The notes beneath the pieces are model-generated. The model was not told the origin of the DNA, made no database searches, and saw nothing but the letters and a program-made list of their open reading frames with translations. Below, piece after piece: positions 25,467 through 33,714 of a stretch of DNA of 50,302 nt (the first letter of the stretch is position 1; the number at the start of each line of letters is the position of its first letter). The position numbers and the translations under genes are program-made. Source of the DNA: Anaerolineae bacterium (GTDB taxonomy: Bacteria > Chloroflexota > Anaerolineae > Anaerolineales > Villigracilaceae). Location of the stretch: the NCBI GenBank assembly GCA_018645405.1, contig JABGOQ010000068.1, positions 1 to 50,302 on the forward strand, given 5' to 3'.

Positions 25467-26969
25467 ATGTCAGAGAAATTCACAAAACTCAAAAGCCTTA
25501 TCTCAGAAGTTACTGATTTGAACGCCGCTCAAGCCCTTCTTGAGTGGGACCAACAAACCTATATGCCCTCCGGTGGCGCAGAAGTGCGTGGGCATCAACT
25601 CGCTACACTCGGTAGCTTAACACACCAAAAATTTACTGCCGAAGAAGTTGGCATACTCATTGAAGACTTGAAAAAAGAATTTGCCAGTGCTGACGTGGAT
25701 TCTGATGATGCGCGTTATCTGAAAGTGCTCTCAAAAGATTATGATAAAGCCACAAAAATTCCTTCTGAATATGTGGCGGAATTTACGCGATTGACCGCGC
25801 AAGGACACGAATCTTGGGCAAAGGCGCGAGAAGCATCTGATTTCTCAATTTTCCAAGCCGACTTGGAAAAAATTGTTGATATGCGTAAAGAATACGTTGG
25901 CTTTTTCCCGCCGGCTGACCACCCTTACGACACTTTGCTCGATGAATTTGAGCCGGGCATGAAAACTGCCGAAGTGCAAGAGATTTTTGGAGTGCTACGC
26001 GAAAGACAAGTCGAATTGCTCAAAAATATCGCTGATGCGAAACAAGTGGACGATAGTTTTATGCATGTCAATTATCCCGAAAAGCAACAATGGGATTTCG
26101 GTGTAGAAGTTGCCACTGCTTTTGGCTACGATTGGAAACGTGGCAGACAAGATAAATCCGTGCATCCTTTCACCACATCTTTCGGAATTAGCGATGTACG
26201 CATCACCACCCGCTTTATGGAAGATTTCTTCCCCTCCGCGCTATTTGGCACCATGCACGAAGCCGGGCACGGTCTTTACGAAATGGGCGTTAACCAAGCA
26301 TATGAACGCACACCGCTCAACAGCGGTGCATCTCTCGGCGTACACGAATCGCAATCCCGGCTCTGGGAAAATCTCGTTGGGCGCTCCATGCCTTTCTGGG
26401 AACATTTTTACCCACGCCTGCAAGAAACTTTCCCCACACAATTGGGCAATATCGCTCTCCCCAACTTCTACAATGGCATCAATAAAGTTGAGCCTTCACT
26501 CATCCGTGTAGAAGCCGATGAAGCCACCTATAATATGCACATCATGTTGCGTCTCGAACTCGAAATCGCCATGATCGAAGGCAGCGTAGCAATCAAAGAC
26601 CTGCCCGAACTCTGGAAGAGCAAATTTGAAGAATATCTCGGCATCACCCCACCCGATGACGCGCAGGGCGTTCTTCAAGACATCCACTGGTCATTCGGTG
26701 GCTTGGGTTACTTCTCTACTTATGCCCTCGGCAATTTGATTTCCGTTCAACTTTGGGAGAAAATCAACGAAGCTATCCCCGATCTTGACGAGCAACTCCG
26801 TCAGGGAAAATTTGGTGCTCTACTAAACTGGCTACGCGAAAATATCCACATATTCGGACGCAAATATGAACCACAAGAACTCGTCCAGAAAGTGACTGGC
26901 TCCAAAATCACCCCAGAACCTTATTTGCGCTATCTCGAAGGCAAATATAGCGAAATTTATGGACTATAA
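25467..26969 (+). CDS. M32 family thermostable carboxypeptidase (Taq type)
   Basis: A 500-residue zinc metallocarboxypeptidase, nearly the standard size of the M32 family, which trims C-terminal residues from peptides in the cytoplasm. The metal site is HEAGH at 264-268 (in TMHEAGHGLYEMG) with the third ligand in HESQSRLWEN; HPFTTSFGISDVRITTRF and NLISVQLW near the C-terminus are further M32 signatures. AGGAG lies nine bases before the ATG. It is 19 bases downstream of the lipoprotein gene and overlaps the start of the next gene. Confidence 0.95.
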   Translation: MSEKFTKLKSLISEVTDLNAAQALLEWDQQTYMPSGGAEVRGHQLATLGSLTHQKFTAEEVGILIEDLKKEFASADVDSDDARYLKVLSKDYDKATKIPSEYVAEFTRLTAQGHESWAKAREASDFSIFQADLEKIVDMRKEYVGFFPPADHPYDTLLDEFEPGMKTAEVQEIFGVLRERQVELLKNIADAKQVDDSFMHVNYPEKQQWDFGVEVATAFGYDWKRGRQDKSVHPFTTSFGISDVRITTRFMEDFFPSALFGTMHEAGHGLYEMGVNQAYERTPLNSGASLGVHESQSRLWENLVGRSMPFWEHFYPRLQETFPTQLGNIALPNFYNGINKVEPSLIRVEADEATYNMHIMLRLELEIAMIEGSVAIKDLPELWKSKFEEYLGITPPDDAQGVLQDIHWSFGGLGYFSTYALGNLISVQLWEKINEAIPDLDEQLRQGKFGALLNWLRENIHIFGRKYEPQELVQKVTGSKITPEPYLRYLEGKYSEIYGL

Positions 26970-27897
26970 AGTACAGAAACCTGACAGGTCTTCGAGACCT
27001 GTCAGGTTTTTTAATTTAATCTTCATACTATTTTTTCTACTTGGATGTGAGCGTTCGGGGGCATCTTCCCCTACACCCATCCCTGAGAATTATGTGCTCA
27101 CAGTAGTCGCCGAGACGATGGCTGCGCTCCCAAGCCCCACACAGGCTGAGGCCCTCCCTACATTTACCGCAACCCCGGCAAATACCGCTACCCCCTTCCC
27201 CCCAACATCTACACCGACCATCATAGCAACTGCCGCGCCCGAAATTCCGCGCCCTGCCATACAAATACTCTCGCCTGGTGCAATCTCTAAAACCATCTCG
27301 CCAATTTTGCTAAAAAGCTACGTCCGCCCCGGCGCAAATGGGATTATCTTAATCCAGCTACATGGTGAAGATGGGCGCTTATTGTCCCATGACCTGTTTC
27401 CTCGAGAGAGCGTTTTGGCAGAGGGCGCGTATATCAGCATTGAAATCCCCTTCGAGACACGCGCCGCCGCCGAGCTGGGACGAATCCAAATCAGCACCAA
27501 AGATGATTTAGGTCGCCCGCTAGAAACAGAAAGTGTTCACCTTTTGCTACTCTCCGTAGGCAATAACGATATTAATCCTGGCGCAAACGAATATGCCCGT
27601 GCGGCTTTCTTTTACCCCACCAAAAAGACTGAGATTTTCGGCGGAACGCTCCCCATCATCGGTGAGATGCAGGCTTATAACGACAACCCCGTCATTTTAG
27701 AGCTACTTGATGAAGAGGGCAAAAAGCTCGGAACACGCACCCTCTCATTAACCGCGGGGAGCAGAGAAAAATTCGAAACCACGATTCAGTATGATGTGGA
27801 CAAGCAAGTTGAAGCACGTTTGCTTATCCGCCAGGCTGATGAAAAATTTGAAGGCGATGTTTATATCCACAGCCAGATTATCTTAATCAATCCATAA
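26959..27897 (+). CDS. Lipoprotein with Ig-like (Gmad2-type) domains; start runs through a palindromic repeat
   Basis: A 312-residue lipoprotein. Lipobox LLGC has Cys30, followed by a Pro/Thr/Ala linker to about residue 95 and two beta-rich domains (from ILSPGAISKTISPILLKSYV and GGTLPIIGEMQAYNDNPVIL) of the sort seen in Gmad2 immunoglobulin-like modules. The only start codon in frame before the hydrophobic core is the ATG at 26959, 11 bases inside the M32 gene. From there, translation passes through the CCTGACAGGT palindrome (26978-27008), which encodes KPDRSSRPVR, the positively charged n-region of the signal peptide. There is no Shine-Dalgarno. Confidence 0.72.
   Translation: MDYKVQKPDRSSRPVRFFNLIFILFFLLGCERSGASSPTPIPENYVLTVVAETMAALPSPTQAEALPTFTATPANTATPFPPTSTPTIIATAAPEIPRPAIQILSPGAISKTISPILLKSYVRPGANGIILIQLHGEDGRLLSHDLFPRESVLAEGAYISIEIPFETRAAAELGRIQISTKDDLGRPLETESVHLLLLSVGNNDINPGANEYARAAFFYPTKKTEIFGGTLPIIGEMQAYNDNPVILELLDEEGKKLGTRTLSLTAGSREKFETTIQYDVDKQVEARLLIRQADEKFEGDVYIHSQIILINP
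26978..27008. repeat. Palindromic repeat family D, copy 2, at the start of a gene
   Basis: AACCTGACAGGTCT and AGACCTGTCAGGTT form a 14-base stem with a TCG loop, followed by TTTT and AT-rich sequence, exactly the look of a terminator for the M32 gene whose stop is at 26969. Yet it lies within the reading frame of the next gene, codons 7-17. Confidence 0.85.
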
Positions 27898-27956
27898 GTA
27901 ATGCTCTTGCACTTAAACTTTTTAACATCTCTATGTCATAAACAAAAGGTGAAAAA

Positions 27957-28148
27957 ATGAACATTGATGAAGCTCGTCAAATTTTATGGTTAAAAAATAA
28001 TCCACGCCCTTTGGGAGAGTTGTACGATGAAGGATATCTTACAAAGAGAAGGTTAGAATGGGCGGCTCAACGAGCTTACAACTCCGAATTAAAACAAGCT
28101 GCTCAAGTCTTACTAAATGCGCTGCACCCTTCCCCAATAAGTAAATAA
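27957..28148 (+). CDS. 63-residue protein, unknown function
   Basis: A small, helix-rich protein without membrane segment. Its residues 17-58 (PLGELYDEGYLTKRRLEWAA and on) align without gaps to residues 19-60 of the NERD protein encoded next, sharing about ten identical positions of forty plus many similar ones. It has an AAAAGGTG ribosome site upstream. The pair lies in a stretch that is more AT-rich than the neighbours. It may be a partner or a stand-alone copy of the NERD protein's N-terminal domain. Confidence 0.7.
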   Translation: MNIDEARQILWLKNNPRPLGELYDEGYLTKRRLEWAAQRAYNSELKQAAQVLLNALHPSPISK

Positions 28149-28187
28149 GAACTGAACCAAAAAGATACTTTTGAACTAGGAGTTTCT

Positions 28188-29222
28188 TTGAGGGATGCTA
28201 AAAAGGTAAATTGGCCATTTAAACCTTATATAGGTCAATCAATGGGCTCTCTAGTTGCTTCTCAACAACTTTCTTTAAAAGATTTAGGCTATGCTATTGA
28301 AAATGCTTGGGATCCAAAAGTCAAGCGAGCAGCAATTACATTATCTTTAGTTCGCTTGAAACAAGCTGTAAGCGAACCAGAATCACCTGCAGGGAGAGTA
28401 AAGGTTATTTCAGGCGGCAGAAGCTATGCAAATAAAAAGCAGTCACAGTTAACCTATTTAGAAGGAATGGTTAGCGGCGCCTTTTTTACAATTATGCTAA
28501 CAGGGAGCGTATTGCTTTTGAACGCATCTAGGCATCAGGATACTACCTCAAATACTACATTAAAACAGATACTCTCGTCACCTGAAGGAATTCTTGCACT
28601 TCTCGTTATTTTGGGCGTTTCTGTATTATACATATGGTTAATATCTAGCTTCATACCAAGCCAAATCGAAAAAAGATTTGAAAAACAAATTGAAGCCTAT
28701 CGTCTTGGAGAAGAGGGGGAGCAAAGGGTTGTGCAAGAAATTATTCAGGCATTGGATGGCAATTGGAATGTGTTTCAGAATATTAGCTTACCCGGTCGTA
28801 ACAAAGGAGATCTGGATATTATCCTTGTTGGATCTCCAGGAGTCTGGGTGCTAGAAGTTAAAAATTATAGTAGCGGAAATTATCGAAATATCGGCGATCG
28901 CTGGGAATATCGTCAAGATAAAATATGGAAAGCAGCAAGTTCTAATCCAAGTCTGCAAGCTCTTAAAGGTGCTGTTCGCTTAGCTAATTTTCTAAAAGCA
29001 GACCACCTGAATATATTTGTTAATCCTGCGATTGTTTGGGCTAATGAAGAAGGGAATCTTCTAATCGAAAACCCATCCATTGTAATCTGGCCATACGATC
29101 GCCTATCAGATGAACTAGGGAATATTTGGCAAGGAAAAAAGCTATCTATAGAAGAACAAGAAAAAATCACAAGAAAACTTTCAAAACTATGTGATGAAAA
29201 AAAGGTGCAGCAAAAAACATAG
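28188..29222 (+). CDS. Membrane protein with C-terminal NERD nuclease-like domain
   Basis: A 344-residue protein: an N-terminal helical domain (residues 15-65) like the preceding small protein, two membrane helices (about 95-115 and 130-155), and a NERD domain from residue 172. GEEGEQ begins the domain and the nuclease residues are in place: Asp210 in GDLDIILVG, and Glu223/Lys225 in LEVKNY, as in PD-(D/E)xK enzymes. NERD domains are thought to process DNA. TTG is the start, with TAGGAG six bases before. It is 39 bases after the 63-residue gene, so an operon is likely. The role is unknown; a defence role is possible but unproved. Confidence 0.85.
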   Translation: MRDAKKVNWPFKPYIGQSMGSLVASQQLSLKDLGYAIENAWDPKVKRAAITLSLVRLKQAVSEPESPAGRVKVISGGRSYANKKQSQLTYLEGMVSGAFFTIMLTGSVLLLNASRHQDTTSNTTLKQILSSPEGILALLVILGVSVLYIWLISSFIPSQIEKRFEKQIEAYRLGEEGEQRVVQEIIQALDGNWNVFQNISLPGRNKGDLDIILVGSPGVWVLEVKNYSSGNYRNIGDRWEYRQDKIWKAASSNPSLQALKGAVRLANFLKADHLNIFVNPAIVWANEEGNLLIENPSIVIWPYDRLSDELGNIWQGKKLSIEEQEKITRKLSKLCDEKKVQQKT

Positions 29223-29293
29223 AGACAGATTGATATCTCTGCAATATAAGAAAAACAAGGAAGCAACAGAAGATGCTACCGTGTATCATACTT

Positions 29294-29551
29294 TTACTCT
29301 ATCTTCCCCAACCAATCCCCTACCAAAAGAAAAATCGCTGCGCCCAGCAAGGCAAAGCCCAAATTAAGTGCGCCGAGGGGGTAAATATACCAGTTTTGCC
29401 ATTGCGCCAAAAAGTGCCCCCCCAAAAAACCCGCCCAGGCCAAAAGCAAATTAAAAAGGATGCGTTTAGGCCCGCCCCCACGCCAAAGATGGTAAAACGC
29501 GCCGAGAAAAGAAGCGATAAGAAAAGCCAGCAAAATAGAAGGAATACTCAT
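29294..29551 (-). CDS. Small membrane protein, unknown function
   Basis: An 85-residue protein with three hydrophobic segments (about 3-20, 28-46 and 58-80). I do not recognise it. Its ATG overlaps the stop of the upstream gene as ATGA, so it is translated together with that gene and mnmA lies further upstream on the same strand. Confidence 0.75.
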   Translation of the reverse strand: MSIPSILLAFLIASFLGAFYHLWRGGGPKRILFNLLLAWAGFLGGHFLAQWQNWYIYPLGALNLGFALLGAAIFLLVGDWLGKIE

Positions 29552-30003
29552 AAAAGCTCCGAAACACTTTCAAGCTCGCTCAAGAAATAATCGCGATCAT
29601 CTTTTTTAGCAATATCATCTTTCGCACTCTCCGTCATAACAAGATAGCCACGCCCTTTATCAATATCGCCCGAAACCGCGCTGGCACGCGCCAACGCTTC
29701 GTAGGCAAAGGCTAAATCGAAGTCTCCGATCTCATTGTTTTCGCAATGCTCGAGGCTTGTTTTGGCATATTTAAATGCCATCACACCAAATCCCAGCACG
29801 GCATAAACGCGCGAAATCTGCCAATCACCACGTGCGAATTCGAGCGGTGTGCCAATTTCTCCCCAATGATAACGAGAAGCGTGCGCCATGCGAACCATCT
29901 GCGCATCTTCATTTTTAGTGCGCTCTTTTTTATCGAGCAAATTCCAAACGTCATTAAAACATTCTTTGGCAAATTTAAGGTGCAGTTCTTTTTTATCTGA
30001 CAC
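29548..30003 (-). CDS. Helical TPR-like protein, unknown function
   Basis: A 151-residue soluble, all-helical protein; alternating helices such as MAHASRYHWGEIG, WQISRVYAVLGF and DFDLAFAYEALARASAVSG resemble tetratricopeptide repeats. I cannot name a function. GTG is the start, with GGGAG eight bases before it. It follows mnmA by 58 bases on the same strand and overlaps the small membrane protein gene by four bases. Confidence 0.78.
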   Translation of the reverse strand: MSDKKELHLKFAKECFNDVWNLLDKKERTKNEDAQMVRMAHASRYHWGEIGTPLEFARGDWQISRVYAVLGFGVMAFKYAKTSLEHCENNEIGDFDLAFAYEALARASAVSGDIDKGRGYLVMTESAKDDIAKKDDRDYFLSELESVSELL

Positions 30004-30060
30004 TATACGCTCCCATTCAAGTGCAACGTATCAAAAGCAGATGCAATGCACTTTTTTCTT

Positions 30061-31131
30061 TTAATTGGATGACTGGATTGTCCCGCCGCCGAGGCAAATT
30101 TCTCCGTTATAAAAAACAGCCGCCTGCCCAGGGGTGATATCGCGTTGCGGCGCATCAAACGTGATTTTAGCTTGGTCAGCGCCAATGGGCATTATCTCTG
30201 CCCATGCTTCTCTCGCCGCATACCGAATTTTGACCTCAGCACGGAAGGTTTCTTTGGGCATTTTTCCGCTAATCCAATTTCTCTTGTTAACAAACATCTC
30301 ACTACTTCCAAGCTCCTCTGCCTCCCCAACAATAAGTCGATTAGATGCCATATCCTTCCCTAACACATAAAGCGGGTTTGGCGCGGCGATGCCCAATCCT
30401 TTGCGCTGACCGATAGTATAGGAGGCTAAACCTTGATGCTCCCCCAAGATTTTGCCTGCGCTGGTCACAATTTCGCCTTTTTTCGTAGTTTGCGGGGCAT
30501 ATTCACTCAGAAAATCTCGGTAGTCGCCACCAGAGAGAAAACATAAATCTTGGCTATCCGATTTTGTTGCAACGGGCAAGTTAAAATCACGAGCGAGTGC
30601 GCGAATATCCAATTTAGAGTATCCGCCCACAGGGAAAAGCGATCGCTTTAGCTGATCCTGTTTAAGAACATGCAAAACATAGGCTTGGTCTTTGCCACGA
30701 TCCACGCCGCGCAGAAGTTGGATTTCCCCATCATCTTTTTTGTTCAGACGCACATAATGCCCGCTAGCAATGAAATCTGCACCTAGCTTGAGTGCTTCTT
30801 CGAGCAAAATTCCCCAGCGGATGTGGCGATTGCACATCAGGCAGGGATTTGGCGTTTGCCCCTGCTCATAGCTTTGGAGGAAATAATCCACAACCACATC
30901 ACGAAAGGGTTGCTTCGCGTCAATGGTGTGAAAAGGAATATCAAATCGCTGTGCCACCTGCTCTGCCAAAGAGACAGATTCAAGGGTGCAGCAAGCGTTT
31001 TCACTCTCTTTACCGGGTTGAGACCAGAGGCGTAGCATCATCCCGATTACCTCGTGGCCCTGCTCCTTGAGCAACGCCGCGGCAACGGATGAATCTACCC
31101 CGCCAGACATAGCAACTACTATTTTAGACAT
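30061..31131 (-). CDS. mnmA: tRNA-specific 2-thiouridylase MnmA
   Basis: MnmA thiolates U34 of tRNA for Lys, Glu and Gln, using ATP and a persulfide relay. The PP-loop is SGGVDSS at residues 9-15; the catalytic cysteines are Cys97 (in NPCLMCN) and Cys197 (in SQDLCFL), the expected spacing. The C-terminal domain has YTIGQRKGLG and the barrel. The ATG at 31131 is preferred to one at 31242, because the latter adds an unrelated hydrophobic stretch. The mature 356 residues are the normal length. TATAAT on the minus strand at 31225-31220 is a likely -10. Confidence 0.96.
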   Translation of the reverse strand: MSKIVVAMSGGVDSSVAAALLKEQGHEVIGMMLRLWSQPGKESENACCTLESVSLAEQVAQRFDIPFHTIDAKQPFRDVVVDYFLQSYEQGQTPNPCLMCNRHIRWGILLEEALKLGADFIASGHYVRLNKKDDGEIQLLRGVDRGKDQAYVLHVLKQDQLKRSLFPVGGYSKLDIRALARDFNLPVATKSDSQDLCFLSGGDYRDFLSEYAPQTTKKGEIVTSAGKILGEHQGLASYTIGQRKGLGIAAPNPLYVLGKDMASNRLIVGEAEELGSSEMFVNKRNWISGKMPKETFRAEVKIRYAAREAWAEIMPIGADQAKITFDAPQRDITPGQAAVFYNGEICLGGGTIQSSN

Positions 31132-31219
31132 AATTTTAAAATATGATATTTTTGAGTCGATATTCGGGATTATGAAGAAACTATAAATGCCGAATATTAA
31201 TTTACGAATTAGATTTTTT

Positions 31220-31262
31220 ATTATACCCGCATCCCCAGCCACCTGTTATAATACTTTTTATC
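31220..31262. promoter_or_regulatory. Divergent -10 boxes for mnmA and the phosphohexomutase gene
   Basis: TATAAT occurs on the minus strand at 31225-31220 (towards mnmA) and on the plus strand at 31257-31262 (towards the gene at 31325). The -35 boxes are not clear on either side. Confidence 0.45.
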
Positions 31263-31284
31263 AAGAAAAAGCAATAAATATGAA

Positions 31285-31303
31285 GTCACGCTAAAAGCGT
31301 GAC
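31285..31303. repeat. Short hairpin in the leader of the phosphohexomutase gene
   Basis: GTCACGC and GCGTGAC form a perfect seven-base stem with a TAAAA loop, ending 21 bases before the ATG and ten bases before the GCAGGAG ribosome site. It might be a remnant of another palindromic repeat family. Confidence 0.6.
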
Positions 31304-31324
31304 CTACTTTTCTGCAGGAGAAAA

Positions 31325-32746
31325 ATGGTCACTAAAATCAAATTTGGCACAGATGGCTGGCGCGCGGCTGTCGCAGAAGATTATACTTTTGAAAATGTAC
31401 GCCGATGCACACAAGGGTTTGCATCTTATCTTATCGAAGAAGGCAATGCTGGGAAATCGGTTGTTGTCGGACACGACAAACGCTATCGCGGCGAAGATTT
31501 CGCCGTAGCGGTCGCTGAGGTTTTGGCAGGGAACGGATTGAAAGTTTATCTCACTGATGATGCTTCCCCAACACCTGTTATATCCTACGCGGTTGTAGCC
31601 CAAAAAGCAGTTGGTGCGGTGAATGTGACCGCATCTCATAACCCGCCTACCGACAACGGCTTCAAAGTCCGCGACAGTATGGGCGGCGCCATTGACCCCG
31701 ATGGTCTCGTAAAAATAGAAGCCCTCATCCCCGATGATATTGCCGATGTGAAAATCAAGAAAATAGAAGAAGCCCAAGAAGATGGCACAATTGCTTATTT
31801 CGACTCCACCATTGACTATATCGCCCACATCAAAAAACTGATTGACCTACAGCCCATCAAAGACGCGGGCTTAACTGTAGTTGTTGACGCTATGTGGGGC
31901 AATGGCGCAGGTTGGTTCTCTGGCTTACTCAATGGCGGGAAGACCAAAATTATCGAAATTCACAACGAACGCAATCCCATTTTTCCAGAAATGGCTCGCC
32001 CTGAGCCAATTCCACCCAATGTGGATGTTGGCTTACAAGCCGCCAAAGACCACAACGCCGATATCTTCCTTGTCAACGATGGCGATGCAGACCGCGTCGG
32101 CTTTGGCGATGAAAATGGCGAATTTATTGACCAACTCCGTGCTTATGGATTGCTCGCCTATTACATGCTCGAAGTACGTGGTGATCGCGGTGCAATTGTC
32201 AAAACGCTCTCGACAACCACGATGCTCAATAAATTGGCAAAAGTATACGATGTCCCCATTCACGAAACTGGCGTGGGCTTTAAATACATTGCCCCAAAAT
32301 TCCTCGAAACAAACGCCTTAATCGGCGGCGAAGAATCAGGCGGATACGCTTTTCGTGGCAACGTCCCTGAGCGCGATGGTATTCTCGCCGGTCTCTATAT
32401 GCTCGATTTCCTCGTTCGCACCGGTAAAAAGCCCACTGAACTCCTCGCAGATCTTTTCGAAAAAGTCGGCGGCGAGCATTTCTATAATCGTATCGACACA
32501 CCTTTCGAAGGCGATAAGCAAGAAAAAATCGACACCATTTTAGCCGCAAATCCCGAAACTTTGGGCGGGCTCAAAGTCACTAAATTGGTCACGGTCGACG
32601 GCTTCCATTTCCATCTCGAAGATGGCGGCTGGATGCTCATTCGCTTCAGCGGCACCGAGCCGATTATCCGCGTTTATTGCGAAACCATGCATGAAGATAA
32701 AGTAGACGCCATTTTACAAGATGGCTTGAAAACTGCTGGAATTTAG
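31325..32746 (+). CDS. Phosphoglucomutase/phosphomannomutase family protein
   Basis: A 473-residue alpha-D-phosphohexomutase interconverting hexose 1- and 6-phosphates. The phosphoserine is Ser104 ([13 protein letters not shown]), the Mg loop is NDGDADRVG, the sugar-binding loop [10 protein letters not shown] and the phosphate-binding loop [18 protein letters not shown] favours glucose/mannose phosphates rather than glucosamine phosphate (GlmM usually has GEQSGH), so this is probably not the missing GlmM partner of cdaA. AGGAG lies seven bases before the ATG. It could supply sugar phosphates for polysaccharide or glycan synthesis. Confidence 0.93.
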   Translation: MVTKIKFGTDGWRAAVAEDYTFENVRRCTQGFASYLIEEGNAGKSVVVGHDKRYRGEDFAVAVAEVLAGNGLKVYLTDDASPTPVISYAVVAQKAVGAVNVTASHNPPTDNGFKVRDSMGGAIDPDGLVKIEALIPDDIADVKIKKIEEAQEDGTIAYFDSTIDYIAHIKKLIDLQPIKDAGLTVVVDAMWGNGAGWFSGLLNGGKTKIIEIHNERNPIFPEMARPEPIPPNVDVGLQAAKDHNADIFLVNDGDADRVGFGDENGEFIDQLRAYGLLAYYMLEVRGDRGAIVKTLSTTTMLNKLAKVYDVPIHETGVGFKYIAPKFLETNALIGGEESGGYAFRGNVPERDGILAGLYMLDFLVRTGKKPTELLADLFEKVGGEHFYNRIDTPFEGDKQEKIDTILAANPETLGGLKVTKLVTVDGFHFHLEDGGWMLIRFSGTEPIIRVYCETMHEDKVDAILQDGLKTAGI

Positions 32747-32767
32747 AAAAATTTATATTGCGTAAAA

Positions 32768-32815
32768 CGTATTGCGTAATGTTTTTTCTTACGCAATACG
32801 CAATACGCAATACGA
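32768..32815. repeat. Hairpin with tandem CAATACG units after the phosphohexomutase gene
   Basis: CGTATTGCGTAA (32768-32779) and TTACGCAATACG (32789-32800) form a perfect 12-base stem with a nine-base loop. CAATACG is then repeated in tandem about three times, the last one being AAATACG. It may end the upstream transcript and lies just before the TatD start. Confidence 0.7.
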
Positions 32816-32828
32816 AATACGCCCAACC

Positions 32829-33710
32829 TTGAACCTTAAACTTGAAACCTTCCCCCTCACCGACACTCACGCCCACCTTTATTGGGATAGATTTGACAAA
32901 GACCGGGATGCCGTTATTGCGCGCTGTACCGACTTCAACGTGAAGCGTATCCTCATCCCCGGAACGACCGTGAAGACAAGTCTTGCTTCCGTTAAGTTGG
33001 CAGAATCTCACCCTAATCTTTTTGCCGCAATTGGCATTCATCCCACTGATGCCCTAGAGTGGGCGGATGAGACAAAAGATGAATTAAGAAAACTAGTAGC
33101 AACCAGGCCTGACAGGTTTTCAAAACCTGTCAGGCCTCAATTACACTCTAAAATCGTCGCCATCGGTGAAATTGGATTAGATTATTATTGGGATCGCGCC
33201 CCACATGAGATCCAAAAGCGCGTTTTGCAAGAACAACTTTCTCTCGCCGAAGAACTTGAACTGCCGGTGGTCTTACATTTACGGGAGAAGGGCGATGCCC
33301 CCGAGGGCGACTGCGCTGTTGACTTGCTCGAGATGCTATCGAAATGGGTAGCAAGCCTAAGGTCACGTGCGCACTCATTAGCTACTAATCCAGGTGCATT
33401 ACACTCTTTCAGCGGTACAATTACGGCAGCAGAAAAAGCCATCCAACTCGGATTTATGATCGGCGTGACGGGACCCATCACATTTAAGAAAGCGTCAAAA
33501 CGTCGCGAGATAATTGCATCCCTCCCGATGGAAAAAATATTGATAGAAACAGATAGCCCATTTTTAACCCCGCACCCAAAACGTGGGAAGAGAAACGAAC
33601 CAGCAAACGTTCGTTTTATAGCCGAAAAAATTGCCGAAATACATGGCAAAGAGACGCGAGAAATTGCGGCGATTACCACCGCAAACGCCGCTCGCTTATT
33701 TAATTGGTGA
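32829..33710 (+). CDS. tatD: TatD family metal-dependent DNase, with a palindromic repeat inserted in frame
   Basis: A TIM-barrel hydrolase of the TatD family. The metal-binding residues are present: DTHAHLYWD near the N-terminus, GEIGLDYYWD (Glu), HLREKGD, LHSFSGT and ETDSPFLTP. The start is uncertain; TTG 32829 gives 293 residues beginning at the conserved barrel, whereas TTG 32772 would run through the upstream hairpin. Between LRKLVAT and KIVAIGEIGLD, where TatD proteins normally have a short loop, lies RPDRFSKPVRP, the exact 11-codon translation of the family D palindrome (33105-33137). A second extra segment precedes ALHSFSG, explaining why the protein exceeds the usual 260 residues. 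Confidence 0.88.
   Translation: MNLKLETFPLTDTHAHLYWDRFDKDRDAVIARCTDFNVKRILIPGTTVKTSLASVKLAESHPNLFAAIGIHPTDALEWADETKDELRKLVATRPDRFSKPVRPQLHSKIVAIGEIGLDYYWDRAPHEIQKRVLQEQLSLAEELELPVVLHLREKGDAPEGDCAVDLLEMLSKWVASLRSRAHSLATNPGALHSFSGTITAAEKAIQLGFMIGVTGPITFKKASKRREIIASLPMEKILIETDSPFLTPHPKRGKRNEPANVRFIAEKIAEIHGKETREIAAITTANAARLFNW
33105..33137. repeat. Palindromic repeat family D, copy 3, inside tatD
   Basis: A perfect 33-base palindrome: AGGCCTGACAGGTTTT, one central C, then the exact complement. It spans 11 codons exactly in phase with the TatD frame, so it neither shifts nor stops translation. The core is the same as the intergenic copies at 18668-18700 and 26978-27008. Confidence 0.92.
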
Positions 33711-33714
33711 TATT

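Noticed and set aside
31281-31320. Leader hairpin before the phosphohexomutase gene as a riboswitch
   Set aside because: It is only a seven-base stem with a five-base loop; no aptamer-like structure surrounds it.
18600-33140. The three CCTGACAGGT palindromes as a CRISPR array
   Set aside because: They are far apart, each a perfect palindrome, with no regular spacers and no cas gene.
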